In this document: one piece after another, positions 41,828-49,569 of the stretch
Layout of the letters: every line of letters begins with the position of its first letter
Numbering within the stretch: position 1 is the first letter of the stretch
Assembly: GCA_938003985.1 (NCBI GenBank)
Contig: CALKWZ010000022.1
Location: 18,981-82,980, forward strand
Length of the DNA: 64,000 nucleotides
DNA from: an uncultured Verrucomicrobiota bacterium
Lineage (GTDB): Bacteria; Verrucomicrobiota; Kiritimatiellia; CAIQIC01; Lenti-01
Reading direction: 5' to 3'
The notes under the pieces: generated by a model
What the model was told of the DNA's origin: nothing
Databases searched by the model: none
What the model saw: the letters and a program-made list of their open reading frames with translations, nothing else
Program-made: the position numbers and the translations under genes

Positions 41828-42844
41828 TCAGCCGACGAGCTTGACCTTCGCGGGGTCGAGCTTGCCGTTCTTCAGGAACCATTCGATTTCGTCGCGCAGG
41901 GCGTCCTTGAGGGGCCGTGGCGCGTAGCCGAGCTGGGACTTGGCCTTCTGGTTGGAATAGTAGAGATCGCACCAGGCGCGCTTGGCGGTGGAGACGCGGA
42001 TGAACGGATCCTTGCCGGTAATCTTGAAAAGCGCCTGGCAGGCGTAGGCCAGCGGGAAGACCGCCAGCAGCGGCAGCTTGAGCGCGGGCGGCGGCACGCC
42101 GGTCAATTCGCGGATGAGGGCGAAATACTCGGAGAGCAGCAGGTTGTCGTCGCCGCACAGCAGATAGCGCTGGCCGAGGGTGCCTTTCTCGAGCACGAGC
42201 AGGTGGCCGGCGGCGACGGAACGGACGTCGACGTAGTTGTGGCGCGTGTCGAAGTAGCCGGGCAGGGAACGGTTGATATAGTCGATGATGAGCTTGCCGG
42301 TGTAGGTCGGCTTGACGTCGCCGGGGCCGACGGCGGCGGCCGGCTGCGCGATCATGACGGGTACGCCTTCCTGCGCGAAGAGCTCGAGGGCGGTTTTTTC
42401 GCCGAGGTACTTGGAGCGCTCGTAATCGGTGGAGGCGTTCCAGAGGTTGAAGGGGGTATCCTCGTCGTTCATCCGGCCGCGGCCGGCGCAGCCGAGGGCG
42501 GCGGTGCTGCCGGTGTGGACGATGCGCTGGACGCCGGCCTTCTGCGCGGCGCGGAGGATCTGCTTCGTGCCCTCGACGTTGCTGGTGAAAATGTTGTCGC
42601 GCTGGGCGGAGGAGGGGGTGTTGACGCCGGCGACGTGCAGCAAGGCGTCCGCGCCGGCGAGGAAGGGGGCCAGATCGGCGTCGTTGCGGACGTCGCCGCG
42701 GAAAATCTGCGCGCCGAGGTCGCGGACGGCGGGCTGGGGTTCGCTGCGCAGCAACAGCCGGAGCTGGTAGCCTTTTTCCGCGGCCTGGATGGCCACGTGG
42801 GAGCCGATGAAACCGTTGGCGCCGGTGATGCACAGGGTCTTCAT
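41828..42844 (-). CDS. NAD-dependent epimerase/dehydratase (extended SDR)
   Basis: A 338-aa extended short-chain dehydrogenase. TGANGFIGSHVA binds NAD(P); Ser/Tyr/Lys catalysis is represented by HTGSTAALG and YERSKYLGE. It resembles dihydroflavonol-4-reductase and hopanoid-associated HpnA proteins, so its substrate may be a sugar or lipid intermediate. ATG 42844 is supported by the promoter. A longer reading from 42889 would start inside the promoter. Confidence 0.88.
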   Translation of the reverse strand: MKTLCITGANGFIGSHVAIQAAEKGYQLRLLLRSEPQPAVRDLGAQIFRGDVRNDADLAPFLAGADALLHVAGVNTPSSAQRDNIFTSNVEGTKQILRAAQKAGVQRIVHTGSTAALGCAGRGRMNDEDTPFNLWNASTDYERSKYLGEKTALELFAQEGVPVMIAQPAAAVGPGDVKPTYTGKLIIDYINRSLPGYFDTRHNYVDVRSVAAGHLLVLEKGTLGQRYLLCGDDNLLLSEYFALIRELTGVPPPALKLPLLAVFPLAYACQALFKITGKDPFIRVSTAKRAWCDLYYSNQKAKSQLGYAPRPLKDALRDEIEWFLKNGKLDPAKVKLVG

Positions 42845-42850
42845 AAGGGC

Positions 42851-42879
42851 TTGAATATGGCCCGAGAATGCCATTAACT
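42851..42879 (+). promoter_or_regulatory. Possible divergent promoter of the GT39-like gene
   Basis: TTGAAT (42851-42856), 17-nt spacer, TTAACT (42874-42879). The -10 is weak. AAAGGG lies ahead of ATG 42907. Confidence 0.35.
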
Positions 42880-42882
42880 CAA
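42854..42882 (-). promoter_or_regulatory. Promoter of the epimerase-oxidoreductase pair
   Basis: Minus strand: TTGAGT (42877-42882), 17-nt spacer, CATATT (42854-42859), 9 nt before ATG 42844. It overlaps a rightward promoter almost completely. Confidence 0.55.
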
Positions 42883-42906
42883 GTCCCATTCGACAAAGGG
42901 CGCTGC

Positions 42907-44859
42907 ATGGACAACCGTTGGATCAAAATCGGGGCGTTGGGGCTGGTGCTGGCGTTGGCGGCGGGGCTGCGGTTCGCGGACCTGTCGCGGTCGGCGGTGC
43001 GCAGCGACGAAATCAACTTCCTGAACTACGTGGAGCGGAACCAGTCGCTGGTGGACCTCTGGAAGACGCCTCCGTGGTTCAACCAGATTCCGCTGGCGGA
43101 TTCCGTGCCGATCGTCTGGGCGCGGCTGACGCGGCAAGGCGCGAGCGAAGCGGTCGTCCGCCAGCCGTTCGCGTTGCTGGGCTGGCTGACGGTGGCGTTC
43201 GGCGCGCTGTGGGCGACGCGCCGGCGCGGGCTCGGGGCGGGCCTGCTGCTGGGGGCGTGGCTGGCGATCTTGCCGTTCCACGTCTACCACTCGCGCGAGG
43301 CCTACTACTACGTGCTGGTCATGGCGTGTTCCGCCGGCCTGGCCTGGCGCGGCGCGGATTTCGCGGCGAAACTCCGCGGCGGCGGGCGGATCCTGGCGCG
43401 CGAATACGCCGAATGGACGGCGTGGACGTTGCTGGCCTGCATGGGCCACATGTCCGTCTGGGTGGTGGCCGGGGTGGCGTGGCTGGTGCTGGCGGGTTCG
43501 GGCTGGTCGGGACAGGCCCCCGCGGGGCGCAAGCGCCACGGGGTGGCCATGGGCCTCGTCGCGGCGGCTCTCGCGGCGGGAATGATCCGTTGGGTGTTGC
43601 GGGCGCTCTACGAAATGCAGCGCGCGGCGGCGGATCCTTCGGCGCACATCGGTTCGGCGTTCGATTTCGTCGGGCCGCGGGTGCTGCCGTTCTTCGCCGG
43701 CGGGGCGAACGGCATCGGCATCGCGATCCTCGCGGCCGCCCTGGCGGCGGCCGGCTGGGTTGTCTGGAAGAGCCGCGGCCGGCCGGGCCGGGGGGATCCG
43801 CTGTACGGCGCGCTGGCTTGGCTGGCGCTCGGCGGGCTGGCCGGATCCTACTTCTACATCACCGCCGTCGGCGGCGGCGACAAGGCCAAACTGGCCTATT
43901 TCGCGGCCAATCTGCCGGCGTTCCTCGCGTTCGCGGCGTTCTCGTTCGACCGGGCCTTTTCCGGAACCAGCGCCGGCCGCCGGCTGGCGCTGGATGCGGG
44001 CGTCGCCGCGGCGATCGTGGCCCTGCTGGCGATGCCGGCTTGGCAGGTGACGCGCCTGGAAGGCAAAACCACGGCCTACCGCGTGCTGCGGGCGTGGCTG
44101 GACGCGAACCTGGCGCCGGGCGACGCGGTCGTCGTGGACCGCTGGTACGAGCCGTGGAACGAGATGGCGCGCTATGCGCCGTCCAACGTGTTCGTGACCT
44201 TCACCGTGCCGGACGAGCCCTACGACAACTACGTGGGCTACCACTGGCGCAAGACCACCCAAACGGCGTTCGAGCGCAACGGGGCGCAGGCGTTCATCCG
44301 CATCGCGCGCAACCACGAAAAGCGGGCGGGTCTGTGGACCTGGCCCGAAAAATGGTTCGCGCACCGCGCGGTGGTGACCAACACGGCGGGGGTGTGGCTG
44401 CGCGACACGGGGTTCGCGCCGATGGAGGAGTTCTATTCGGAGACCAATCGGGTGGCGACGGAAGTGTTCTACGACACGCATGCCGACGTCGCCGCGCGGG
44501 CGCGGGCGGCCGGCCAGGACGCCGTCTGGTTCTTCGGCGCCGGCTGGCGGCTGTTCAAGCCGTGGCAACAAGGCGATTTTACGGACTACCGCGTGCTGGA
44601 AGGCGCAGGCGCCATGGAAATCCACAATCTGCGGGACGTTCCGCTGAAACTGGCCGGCGAAGTCGTCGCCGTCGGCATGGGCGGCGAGCAGCGGGTCCGG
44701 ATCGGGGATTTGGCGCCGCTGGCGTTTCCGGAGGGGCGCCTGGAACGCCGGACGTTCGCGCTGGAATTGCCGCCGGGCGTCCAGGTCCTGCGCTGGAAAA
44801 AAATCGGCGCCGGCGGCGCGTTGCTGGTGCGGGAGTTCCGGCTGGACCGCGCCGAATAG
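42907..44859 (+). CDS. GT39/PMT-like membrane glycosyltransferase
   Basis: A 650-aa polytopic protein with about 10-12 helices in the first ~400 residues and a soluble C-terminal domain. The early loop motif RSAVRSDEINFL carries the Asp-Glu pair expected of lipid-phosphate-sugar-dependent glycosyltransferases, and HVYHSREAYYYVLVM is a typical second loop. It probably transfers a sugar from a polyprenyl phosphate donor outside the membrane, perhaps the one made by the GT2 at 36450. ATG 42907 was chosen for the AAAGGG site and membrane topology. Confidence 0.82.
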   Translation: MDNRWIKIGALGLVLALAAGLRFADLSRSAVRSDEINFLNYVERNQSLVDLWKTPPWFNQIPLADSVPIVWARLTRQGASEAVVRQPFALLGWLTVAFGALWATRRRGLGAGLLLGAWLAILPFHVYHSREAYYYVLVMACSAGLAWRGADFAAKLRGGGRILAREYAEWTAWTLLACMGHMSVWVVAGVAWLVLAGSGWSGQAPAGRKRHGVAMGLVAAALAAGMIRWVLRALYEMQRAAADPSAHIGSAFDFVGPRVLPFFAGGANGIGIAILAAALAAAGWVVWKSRGRPGRGDPLYGALAWLALGGLAGSYFYITAVGGGDKAKLAYFAANLPAFLAFAAFSFDRAFSGTSAGRRLALDAGVAAAIVALLAMPAWQVTRLEGKTTAYRVLRAWLDANLAPGDAVVVDRWYEPWNEMARYAPSNVFVTFTVPDEPYDNYVGYHWRKTTQTAFERNGAQAFIRIARNHEKRAGLWTWPEKWFAHRAVVTNTAGVWLRDTGFAPMEEFYSETNRVATEVFYDTHADVAARARAAGQDAVWFFGAGWRLFKPWQQGDFTDYRVLEGAGAMEIHNLRDVPLKLAGEVVAVGMGGEQRVRIGDLAPLAFPEGRLERRTFALELPPGVQVLRWKKIGAGGALLVREFRLDRAE

Positions 44860-44884
44860 GCGCGGGGAAATTCCGCATTTTTGA

Positions 44885-44913
44885 TTGCGCGGGCAGGGGT
44901 GGCCCGGTATGGT
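44885..44913 (+). promoter_or_regulatory. Promoter of the OmpA-family gene
   Basis: TTGCGC (44885-44890), 17-nt spacer, TATGGT (44908-44913). A 31-nt leader with AGAGGGAG follows. Confidence 0.65.
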
Positions 44914-44944
44914 CTCCGCAACCTTTGAAGAGGGAGCATTGGCA

Positions 44945-46216
44945 ATGATGAAATCGATGAAGTGGACGTTGACGGCGGCGCTGGCCGCGTCGTGCTGGAT
45001 GGGTTCGGCTCGGGCGGCGGACGACGATCTGTTCGCGCGCGCGCCGTGGTTCGGCACCGTGGGCCTGAACTGGTACGAAACCGAAGGCGATTGGGAAATG
45101 GAATCCGGCCTCGGCCTCATGGGCAAGATCGGGTACAGCTTCAACGCCTGGTGGGATCTCGAAGCCGGCCTCAACTTCATGCCGTCGCTCTCCGCGCGGG
45201 ACCAGGAAGACCTCAACGTCGAGGCGCTCGACGGCAGCACCACGGCGCTGCGGCTGAGCCTGGAAGGGCTGCTGCACCTGCGGTCCCTCGAAAACCGCCG
45301 CATCGATCCGTTCCTCTTCGCGGGCCCGTCCGTGACGTTCTTCGGCGACGACGTCGAAAACGGCAAGACCCAGCTCGGGTTGTTCGGCGGCGCGGGCGTG
45401 TTCTACCACTTCAACGATTCCTGGGCGCTGCGGGCCGACGCCGCCGTCGGCGTGCAGGGCAAGAACAGCGAAACGCCGGCCATCGTGGAAATGGGCGTGA
45501 CCTACCGGTTCGGCGCCACGAAGCGCATCGCGCCCCAGTACGTGGTGGCCGAGGGCGGCGACATCGACAGCGACGGCGACGGCCTCTACGACAAGGACGA
45601 GGCGGTGGTCGGCACCGATCCCTACAATCCGGACACCGACGGCGACGGCCTCTCGGACGGCGACGAGCATTTCGGCCGCCGCGGCTACACCACCGATCCG
45701 CTGAATCCCGACAGCGATTGGGACGGCCTCAAGGACGGCGCGGAAGTGCTGACCTACAAGACGACCCCCCTGGATCCCGACACGGACAAGGGCGGCGTCA
45801 CCGACGGCCACGAAGTCATCGAAGACGGCACCAATCCGCTGGATCCCGCCGACGACCTGCAGAAGTTCACGCTGCTGATCGAGTTCGACTACGACAAGTC
45901 GTTCATCCGGCCGCAGTACCACAAGGATCTGGAGCCGGTCGTGAAGGTCCTGCAGCGTTCGCCGGACGCCACCGTCCGCGTGGAAGGCCACGCCGACAAG
46001 CGCAAGCGCTCGACGCGGGAATACAACCAGAAGCTGAGCGAACGCCGCGCCAACGCCGTGAAGGACTACCTGGTCGAGAAGAGCGGCATCCAAGCGGCCA
46101 ACGTGACGGCGGTGGGCTACGGATTCGACCGGCCCGTCGCGCTGAACGACACCGAGGCGAACATGCAGAAGAACCGCCGCACGGACATCTACATCAAGAA
46201 GGGCGGCGCGAAGTAG
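44945..46216 (+). CDS. OmpA-family outer membrane protein with thrombospondin type 3 repeats
   Basis: A 423-aa protein. Signal peptide to about residue 24 (SARAADDD), then an eight-strand-like beta barrel (~25-200). Calcium-binding TSP3 repeats follow at ~205-310 (DSDGDGLYDKDEAVVGTDP, DTDGDGLSDGDE, DSDWDGLKDGAE). The C-terminal OmpA peptidoglycan-binding domain spans ~315-423 (FDYDKSFIRPQYHKDLEPV, VEGHADKRKRSTREYNQKLSERRANAVKDYLV). It anchors the outer membrane to peptidoglycan. Its own promoter and a good ribosome-binding site suggest strong expression. Confidence 0.95.
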   Translation: MMKSMKWTLTAALAASCWMGSARAADDDLFARAPWFGTVGLNWYETEGDWEMESGLGLMGKIGYSFNAWWDLEAGLNFMPSLSARDQEDLNVEALDGSTTALRLSLEGLLHLRSLENRRIDPFLFAGPSVTFFGDDVENGKTQLGLFGGAGVFYHFNDSWALRADAAVGVQGKNSETPAIVEMGVTYRFGATKRIAPQYVVAEGGDIDSDGDGLYDKDEAVVGTDPYNPDTDGDGLSDGDEHFGRRGYTTDPLNPDSDWDGLKDGAEVLTYKTTPLDPDTDKGGVTDGHEVIEDGTNPLDPADDLQKFTLLIEFDYDKSFIRPQYHKDLEPVVKVLQRSPDATVRVEGHADKRKRSTREYNQKLSERRANAVKDYLVEKSGIQAANVTAVGYGFDRPVALNDTEANMQKNRRTDIYIKKGGAK

Positions 46217-46223
46217 CCCGTCC

Positions 46224-47399
46224 ATGACGGAAGAATCCGCCTCCTCTTTGCCCTCCGGCGCCACCGTGGTGGAGCTGGAGGGCAAAACCGTTTATATCGT
46301 CGGCACGGCGCACGTCTCCGCGCAGAGCGTGCAGGACGTACGCGCCGCCGTCGCCGCCGTGCGGCCGGACGTGGTCGCCATCGAACTGTGCGAGCCGCGC
46401 TATCAGGGCCTGGTGAAGAAAGCCGCCTGGCGGAACACCAACCTCTTTCAGCTCATCAAGCAGAAGAAGGCGACCTTCCTGCTCGCGCAACTGGCGCTGC
46501 AGGCCTTCTACCGCCGGCTCGGCAAGCAGCTCGAAGTCGAACCCGGCGCGGAAATGCTGGCCGGCGCGGCCTGCGCCGAGGAAACGGGCGCGCGGCTCGA
46601 ACTGATCGACCGGCGCATCGACCTCACCCTCAAGCGGGTCTGGCGGCACCTGGGATTTTGGCAGCGGATCAAGCTCTTCGGCACGCTGGCCGGCGCCATG
46701 TTTTCCACGGACGAAATCGCCGCCGCGGACGTCGAGGCGCTCAAGAAACAGGACCAGCTCGAAGCCCTGCTGGGCGAGATGGGAAAATCCTTCCCGGAAA
46801 TCAAGAAGCGGCTGATCGACGAACGCGACGTCTACCTGGCCCAGAAGCTGCGCGCGGCGCCGGGCACGCGCATCGTCGCGGTAGTGGGCGCCGGCCACGT
46901 GCCGGGCCTGCTGAAGTCCATCCGGGCCGATGCGCCGCTGGCGGAACTGGAAAGCCTGCCGCCGCCGTCGCGCTGGTCGAAGATCTGGCCGTGGCTGATT
47001 CCCGCCGCGGTGGTGGCCTTGCTCGGTTGGGGCTTCGTCCACGGCGGCACCGAGCGGGGCGTGGATTCCATCGTCATCTGGGTCGGCGTGACGGGGGCGT
47101 TGGCCGCGCTGGGCGCGGCCGTGGCCTTGCCGCATCCGCTGACCGTCCTGTCGGCGTTCCTCGCGGCGCCGCTGACGACGCTGCATCCGGCGTTGGCCGC
47201 GGGCTGGGTCGCCGGCCTGGTGGAAGCCTGGCTGCGGCCGCCGGCGGTGGCGGATTTCGAAGCCTTGCCCGGCGCGATGGAGAATTTCCGCGATTTCATC
47301 CGCCATCCCGTCGTGCGGATCTTGCTGGTGGTGGCGACGACGAATCTCGGCGCCAGCCTCGGGACCTTCGTGGCGATCCCGTGGATCGCGGCGCGCTGA
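46224..47399 (+). CDS. TraB/PrgY-family protein
   Basis: A 391-aa protein. The N-terminal TraB domain (residues ~20-235) has VYIVGTAHVSAQSVQDV, VVAIELCEPRYQGL and VVGAGHVPGL, the conserved Gly-x-x-His and Glu positions of a predicted metalloprotease-like fold. A C-terminal domain with about four helices follows (~250-390). Known relatives include the enterococcal pheromone shutdown protein. The function in Gram-negative bacteria is unknown. It begins 7 nt after the OmpA-family gene. Confidence 0.9.
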   Translation: MTEESASSLPSGATVVELEGKTVYIVGTAHVSAQSVQDVRAAVAAVRPDVVAIELCEPRYQGLVKKAAWRNTNLFQLIKQKKATFLLAQLALQAFYRRLGKQLEVEPGAEMLAGAACAEETGARLELIDRRIDLTLKRVWRHLGFWQRIKLFGTLAGAMFSTDEIAAADVEALKKQDQLEALLGEMGKSFPEIKKRLIDERDVYLAQKLRAAPGTRIVAVVGAGHVPGLLKSIRADAPLAELESLPPPSRWSKIWPWLIPAAVVALLGWGFVHGGTERGVDSIVIWVGVTGALAALGAAVALPHPLTVLSAFLAAPLTTLHPALAAGWVAGLVEAWLRPPAVADFEALPGAMENFRDFIRHPVVRILLVVATTNLGASLGTFVAIPWIAAR

Positions 47400-47405
47400 G
47401 GCGCG

Positions 47406-48089
47406 TCAGTCCGAAAGCGACCGCACGAGGGCGTAGAAGCGGTCTTCGTAGTCCGCGAATTTGCCGAGGCGGTTCAGCATCTGGGCCAAGGGGGCCAGGC
47501 GCGTGCGGTCCCGGGCGGCCTGCCGGAACGCGAGTTCGATGGCGTGCCGCGAACCGTCGGGATCGGCCCGCAGATCGCGGGCATTGCCCGGGGCGGACGC
47601 CCGGACCACCTCGAACAGCAGCTTGAGCAGGCAGACTTCCCACGGCTCGTCCACGCCCCGCACCAGCGCGGAGAGGGGGTCCTCGCGCGATTTCAGGTCG
47701 GCCCGGACCCGATCGAGGACGTTGTCGACGGTATCGTGCACGATGGATTCGGTGAGCGTTTCCTGGCGGATCTTGAAGCCGTACTTCAGCAGGACCAGCT
47801 CGGCTTCGTGCTCGCGCAGCCACCGGACGAAATCCTCGGCGGGGCCGGACCGGAAGCCTTCCGCCAGCGGGGATTCCGCGAGCGACCCCGGCGTCAGGAT
47901 TTCGGGCCGGAACGACTGGATGCGGCCTTCGCGGATGCGCACCTGGCCGACGGTGTCCATCAGCTCGGTGACGAGGCGGTAGTTGATCAGGGTGGTGCCG
48001 AAGGTTTCCAGGCGGCCGCGCGGCAGTTCCAGCACTTCCGTGTTGTTGACGGCGTACCAGAAATCGAATTCTCGCGGCGGACGGCTCAT
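47406..48089 (-). CDS. Conserved-looking protein of unknown function
   Basis: A 227-aa soluble, mainly helical protein. The N-terminal part (FDFWYAVNNTEVLELPRGRLETFGTTLINYRLVTELMDTVGQVRIREGRI) is beta-rich and well structured. The rest is charged helices. No motif is familiar. It has its own promoter and ends 6 nt from the TraB stop. Confidence 0.75.
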   Translation of the reverse strand: MSRPPREFDFWYAVNNTEVLELPRGRLETFGTTLINYRLVTELMDTVGQVRIREGRIQSFRPEILTPGSLAESPLAEGFRSGPAEDFVRWLREHEAELVLLKYGFKIRQETLTESIVHDTVDNVLDRVRADLKSREDPLSALVRGVDEPWEVCLLKLLFEVVRASAPGNARDLRADPDGSRHAIELAFRQAARDRTRLAPLAQMLNRLGKFADYEDRFYALVRSLSD

Positions 48090-48098
48090 GGTGGGCCG

Positions 48099-48127
48099 AA
48101 CTTACGGCATCGCGGCGGCGAACGCAA
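48099..48127 (-). promoter_or_regulatory. Promoter of the unknown gene 47406-48089
   Basis: Minus strand: TTGCGT (48122-48127), 17-nt spacer, TAAGTT (48099-48104), 9 nt before the ATG. Confidence 0.6.
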
Positions 48128-48173
48128 GGCGGGACGGGGGCGCGCGGCCGGTGCGCGCGGCGGCAGGGAGGCA

Positions 48174-48202
48174 TTGCGCGGCGGCGCGGGAACCGCTAGG
48201 AT
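48174..48202 (+). promoter_or_regulatory. Promoter of the ftsB-like gene
   Basis: TTGCGC (48174-48179), 17-nt spacer, TAGGAT (48197-48202), 6 nt before ATG 48209; leaderless mRNA likely. Confidence 0.7.
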
Positions 48203-48208
48203 GACGGC

Positions 48209-48505
48209 ATGAATGTCTGGAAATTCATCCAGCGGATCTGCCTGATCGCGATCGTCGCGCTCGTCGTGGGGATCGTCCTGCGGCTGTACCTGCCGAAGAT
48301 CGAGGAGCAGAAGCGGCTGCGGGCGCAGACGGAAGCGCTCCGCCAGGACATCCAGCGCGAGGCCGAGCAGTTGCGCCAACTCAAGCGCAAGCAGGAAAAA
48401 CTCCAGGAAGATCCCCGTTTCGTCGAAAAGATCGCGCGGGAAGACCTGAACTACGCCAAGCCCGGCGAGACGATCTTCCGGTTCGTGGACGAAGACAAGC
48501 CGTAG
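48209..48505 (+). CDS. FtsB/DivIC-like septum formation initiator
   Basis: A 98-aa protein with one N-terminal helix (ICLIAIVALVVGIVLRL), a coiled coil (~30-70: EEQKRLRAQTEALRQDIQREAEQLRQLKRKQEKL) and the family end motif DPRFVEKIAREDLNYAKPGETIFRF. FtsB-type proteins bridge the divisome between FtsQ and FtsL. Its last 55 nt overlap the end of eboE on the other strand. Confidence 0.88.
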   Translation: MNVWKFIQRICLIAIVALVVGIVLRLYLPKIEEQKRLRAQTEALRQDIQREAEQLRQLKRKQEKLQEDPRFVEKIAREDLNYAKPGETIFRFVDEDKP

Positions 48506-49569
48506 CGCGCGGTCGCCCAGGCGAGTTCGCCGGCGATGGTCCGGGCCAGGGCGCGGGGACGCAGGGCGCGGGGGAGGACGTCCAGGGTGTAGGTTTCCAC
48601 TTCGCTGAAAACGCGGCGCGCTTTCGCGAAAAACGCGGGGGTCAAGTGGCCGCGCGTGGAGCGCAAGGGGCCGGAGCCGGCCCACGTCAGCGGCACGTGG
48701 TAGTGGGTGCGCACGACGGCTTGCTCCGGCAATTTCGGCAGGGCCTTCAGCGCCGGGCCCAGATCGGGCCACGAGCCGACGATTTCGCCGTCGAGAACCG
48801 CGCGGGTCTGGTGCAGATAGCGCGGCTCGACGAACGGCGCCAGGGCGGCGCGCGCGGCGGGCACGTTGTCGCATTCGATGGCGGCGGAAAGCTGGACCCG
48901 GACGATGCGCTGCCACGGTAGGCGCGCCAGCGGCCGGAATTCGACGGCCGCGTGGCAGGCGTCGAGGCACCAGCCGATCTCGGGACCGGCGGCTTCCACC
49001 GCCGGATCGAACAGGTCCCAGGCGCAGCCGGGCTCGGGTTCGACGGCGATGGCGATTCGGCGGCCGGTGGTTTCATGGATCTCGCGGCACCCGGCGGCGG
49101 CGCGGGCGAGGTTTTCCAGGGCCAGGCGCCGGTCGGCGGCGGTCGTCCAGTCGGGCCGCCAGCCGCCGGGCACGGTGGTGAGCGTGGCGGCGGCGCCGGC
49201 GGGAATCAGGTCCGCCAGCAGCCGCGCGACGAGCCGCGTGTAGGCGAGGCGGTCGGGACTGCGCCAATCGGGCCGGTAGACGGCGGCCTTGACGGTCGCG
49301 GCGTGGAACGCGCCGAAGGGGAACGCGTTGACGCCGGCGATGAAACAATCATGGCGTCGCAACCAATCCCGGAAGGCGGCGCGGCGTCGCGGCGCGGCGA
49401 GTTCGACCGCCGTCTTGAAGCCGAGCTGGAGGCTCAACGGAAACGGCCGGTCGGGCGCGACGAGCTTCTTGACGGCGAGGGCGTGGCCGTCCAGCGCGCG
49501 CTTCGTTTCGCGCCAATCCGCCGCCGGATGGACGTTCAGGCAATAGGGGATGGGAAACGGCGCGTTCAC
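48451..49569 (-). CDS. eboE: EboE-like TIM-barrel protein of the ebo cluster
   Basis: About 372 aa, xylose-isomerase-like TIM barrel (IPYCLNVHPAADWRETKRAL, GVNAFPFGAFH, IAVEPEPGCAWDL, GWCLDACHAAVEF, VVRTHYHVPL). The opening YCLNVHP and the ending THYHVPL are hallmarks of EboE, the sugar isomerase/epimerase-like protein of the ebo operon. The start is GTG 49569, overlapping the eboD stop (GTGA). The ebo products are thought to move or make a small-molecule precursor for the cell envelope or periplasm. The 3' end overlaps the ftsB-like gene by 55 nt tail-to-tail. Confidence 0.85.
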   Translation of the reverse strand: MNAPFPIPYCLNVHPAADWRETKRALDGHALAVKKLVAPDRPFPLSLQLGFKTAVELAAPRRRAAFRDWLRRHDCFIAGVNAFPFGAFHAATVKAAVYRPDWRSPDRLAYTRLVARLLADLIPAGAAATLTTVPGGWRPDWTTAADRRLALENLARAAAGCREIHETTGRRIAIAVEPEPGCAWDLFDPAVEAAGPEIGWCLDACHAAVEFRPLARLPWQRIVRVQLSAAIECDNVPAARAALAPFVEPRYLHQTRAVLDGEIVGSWPDLGPALKALPKLPEQAVVRTHYHVPLTWAGSGPLRSTRGHLTPAFFAKARRVFSEVETYTLDVLPRALRPRALARTIAGELAWATARYGLSSSTNRKIVSPGLA

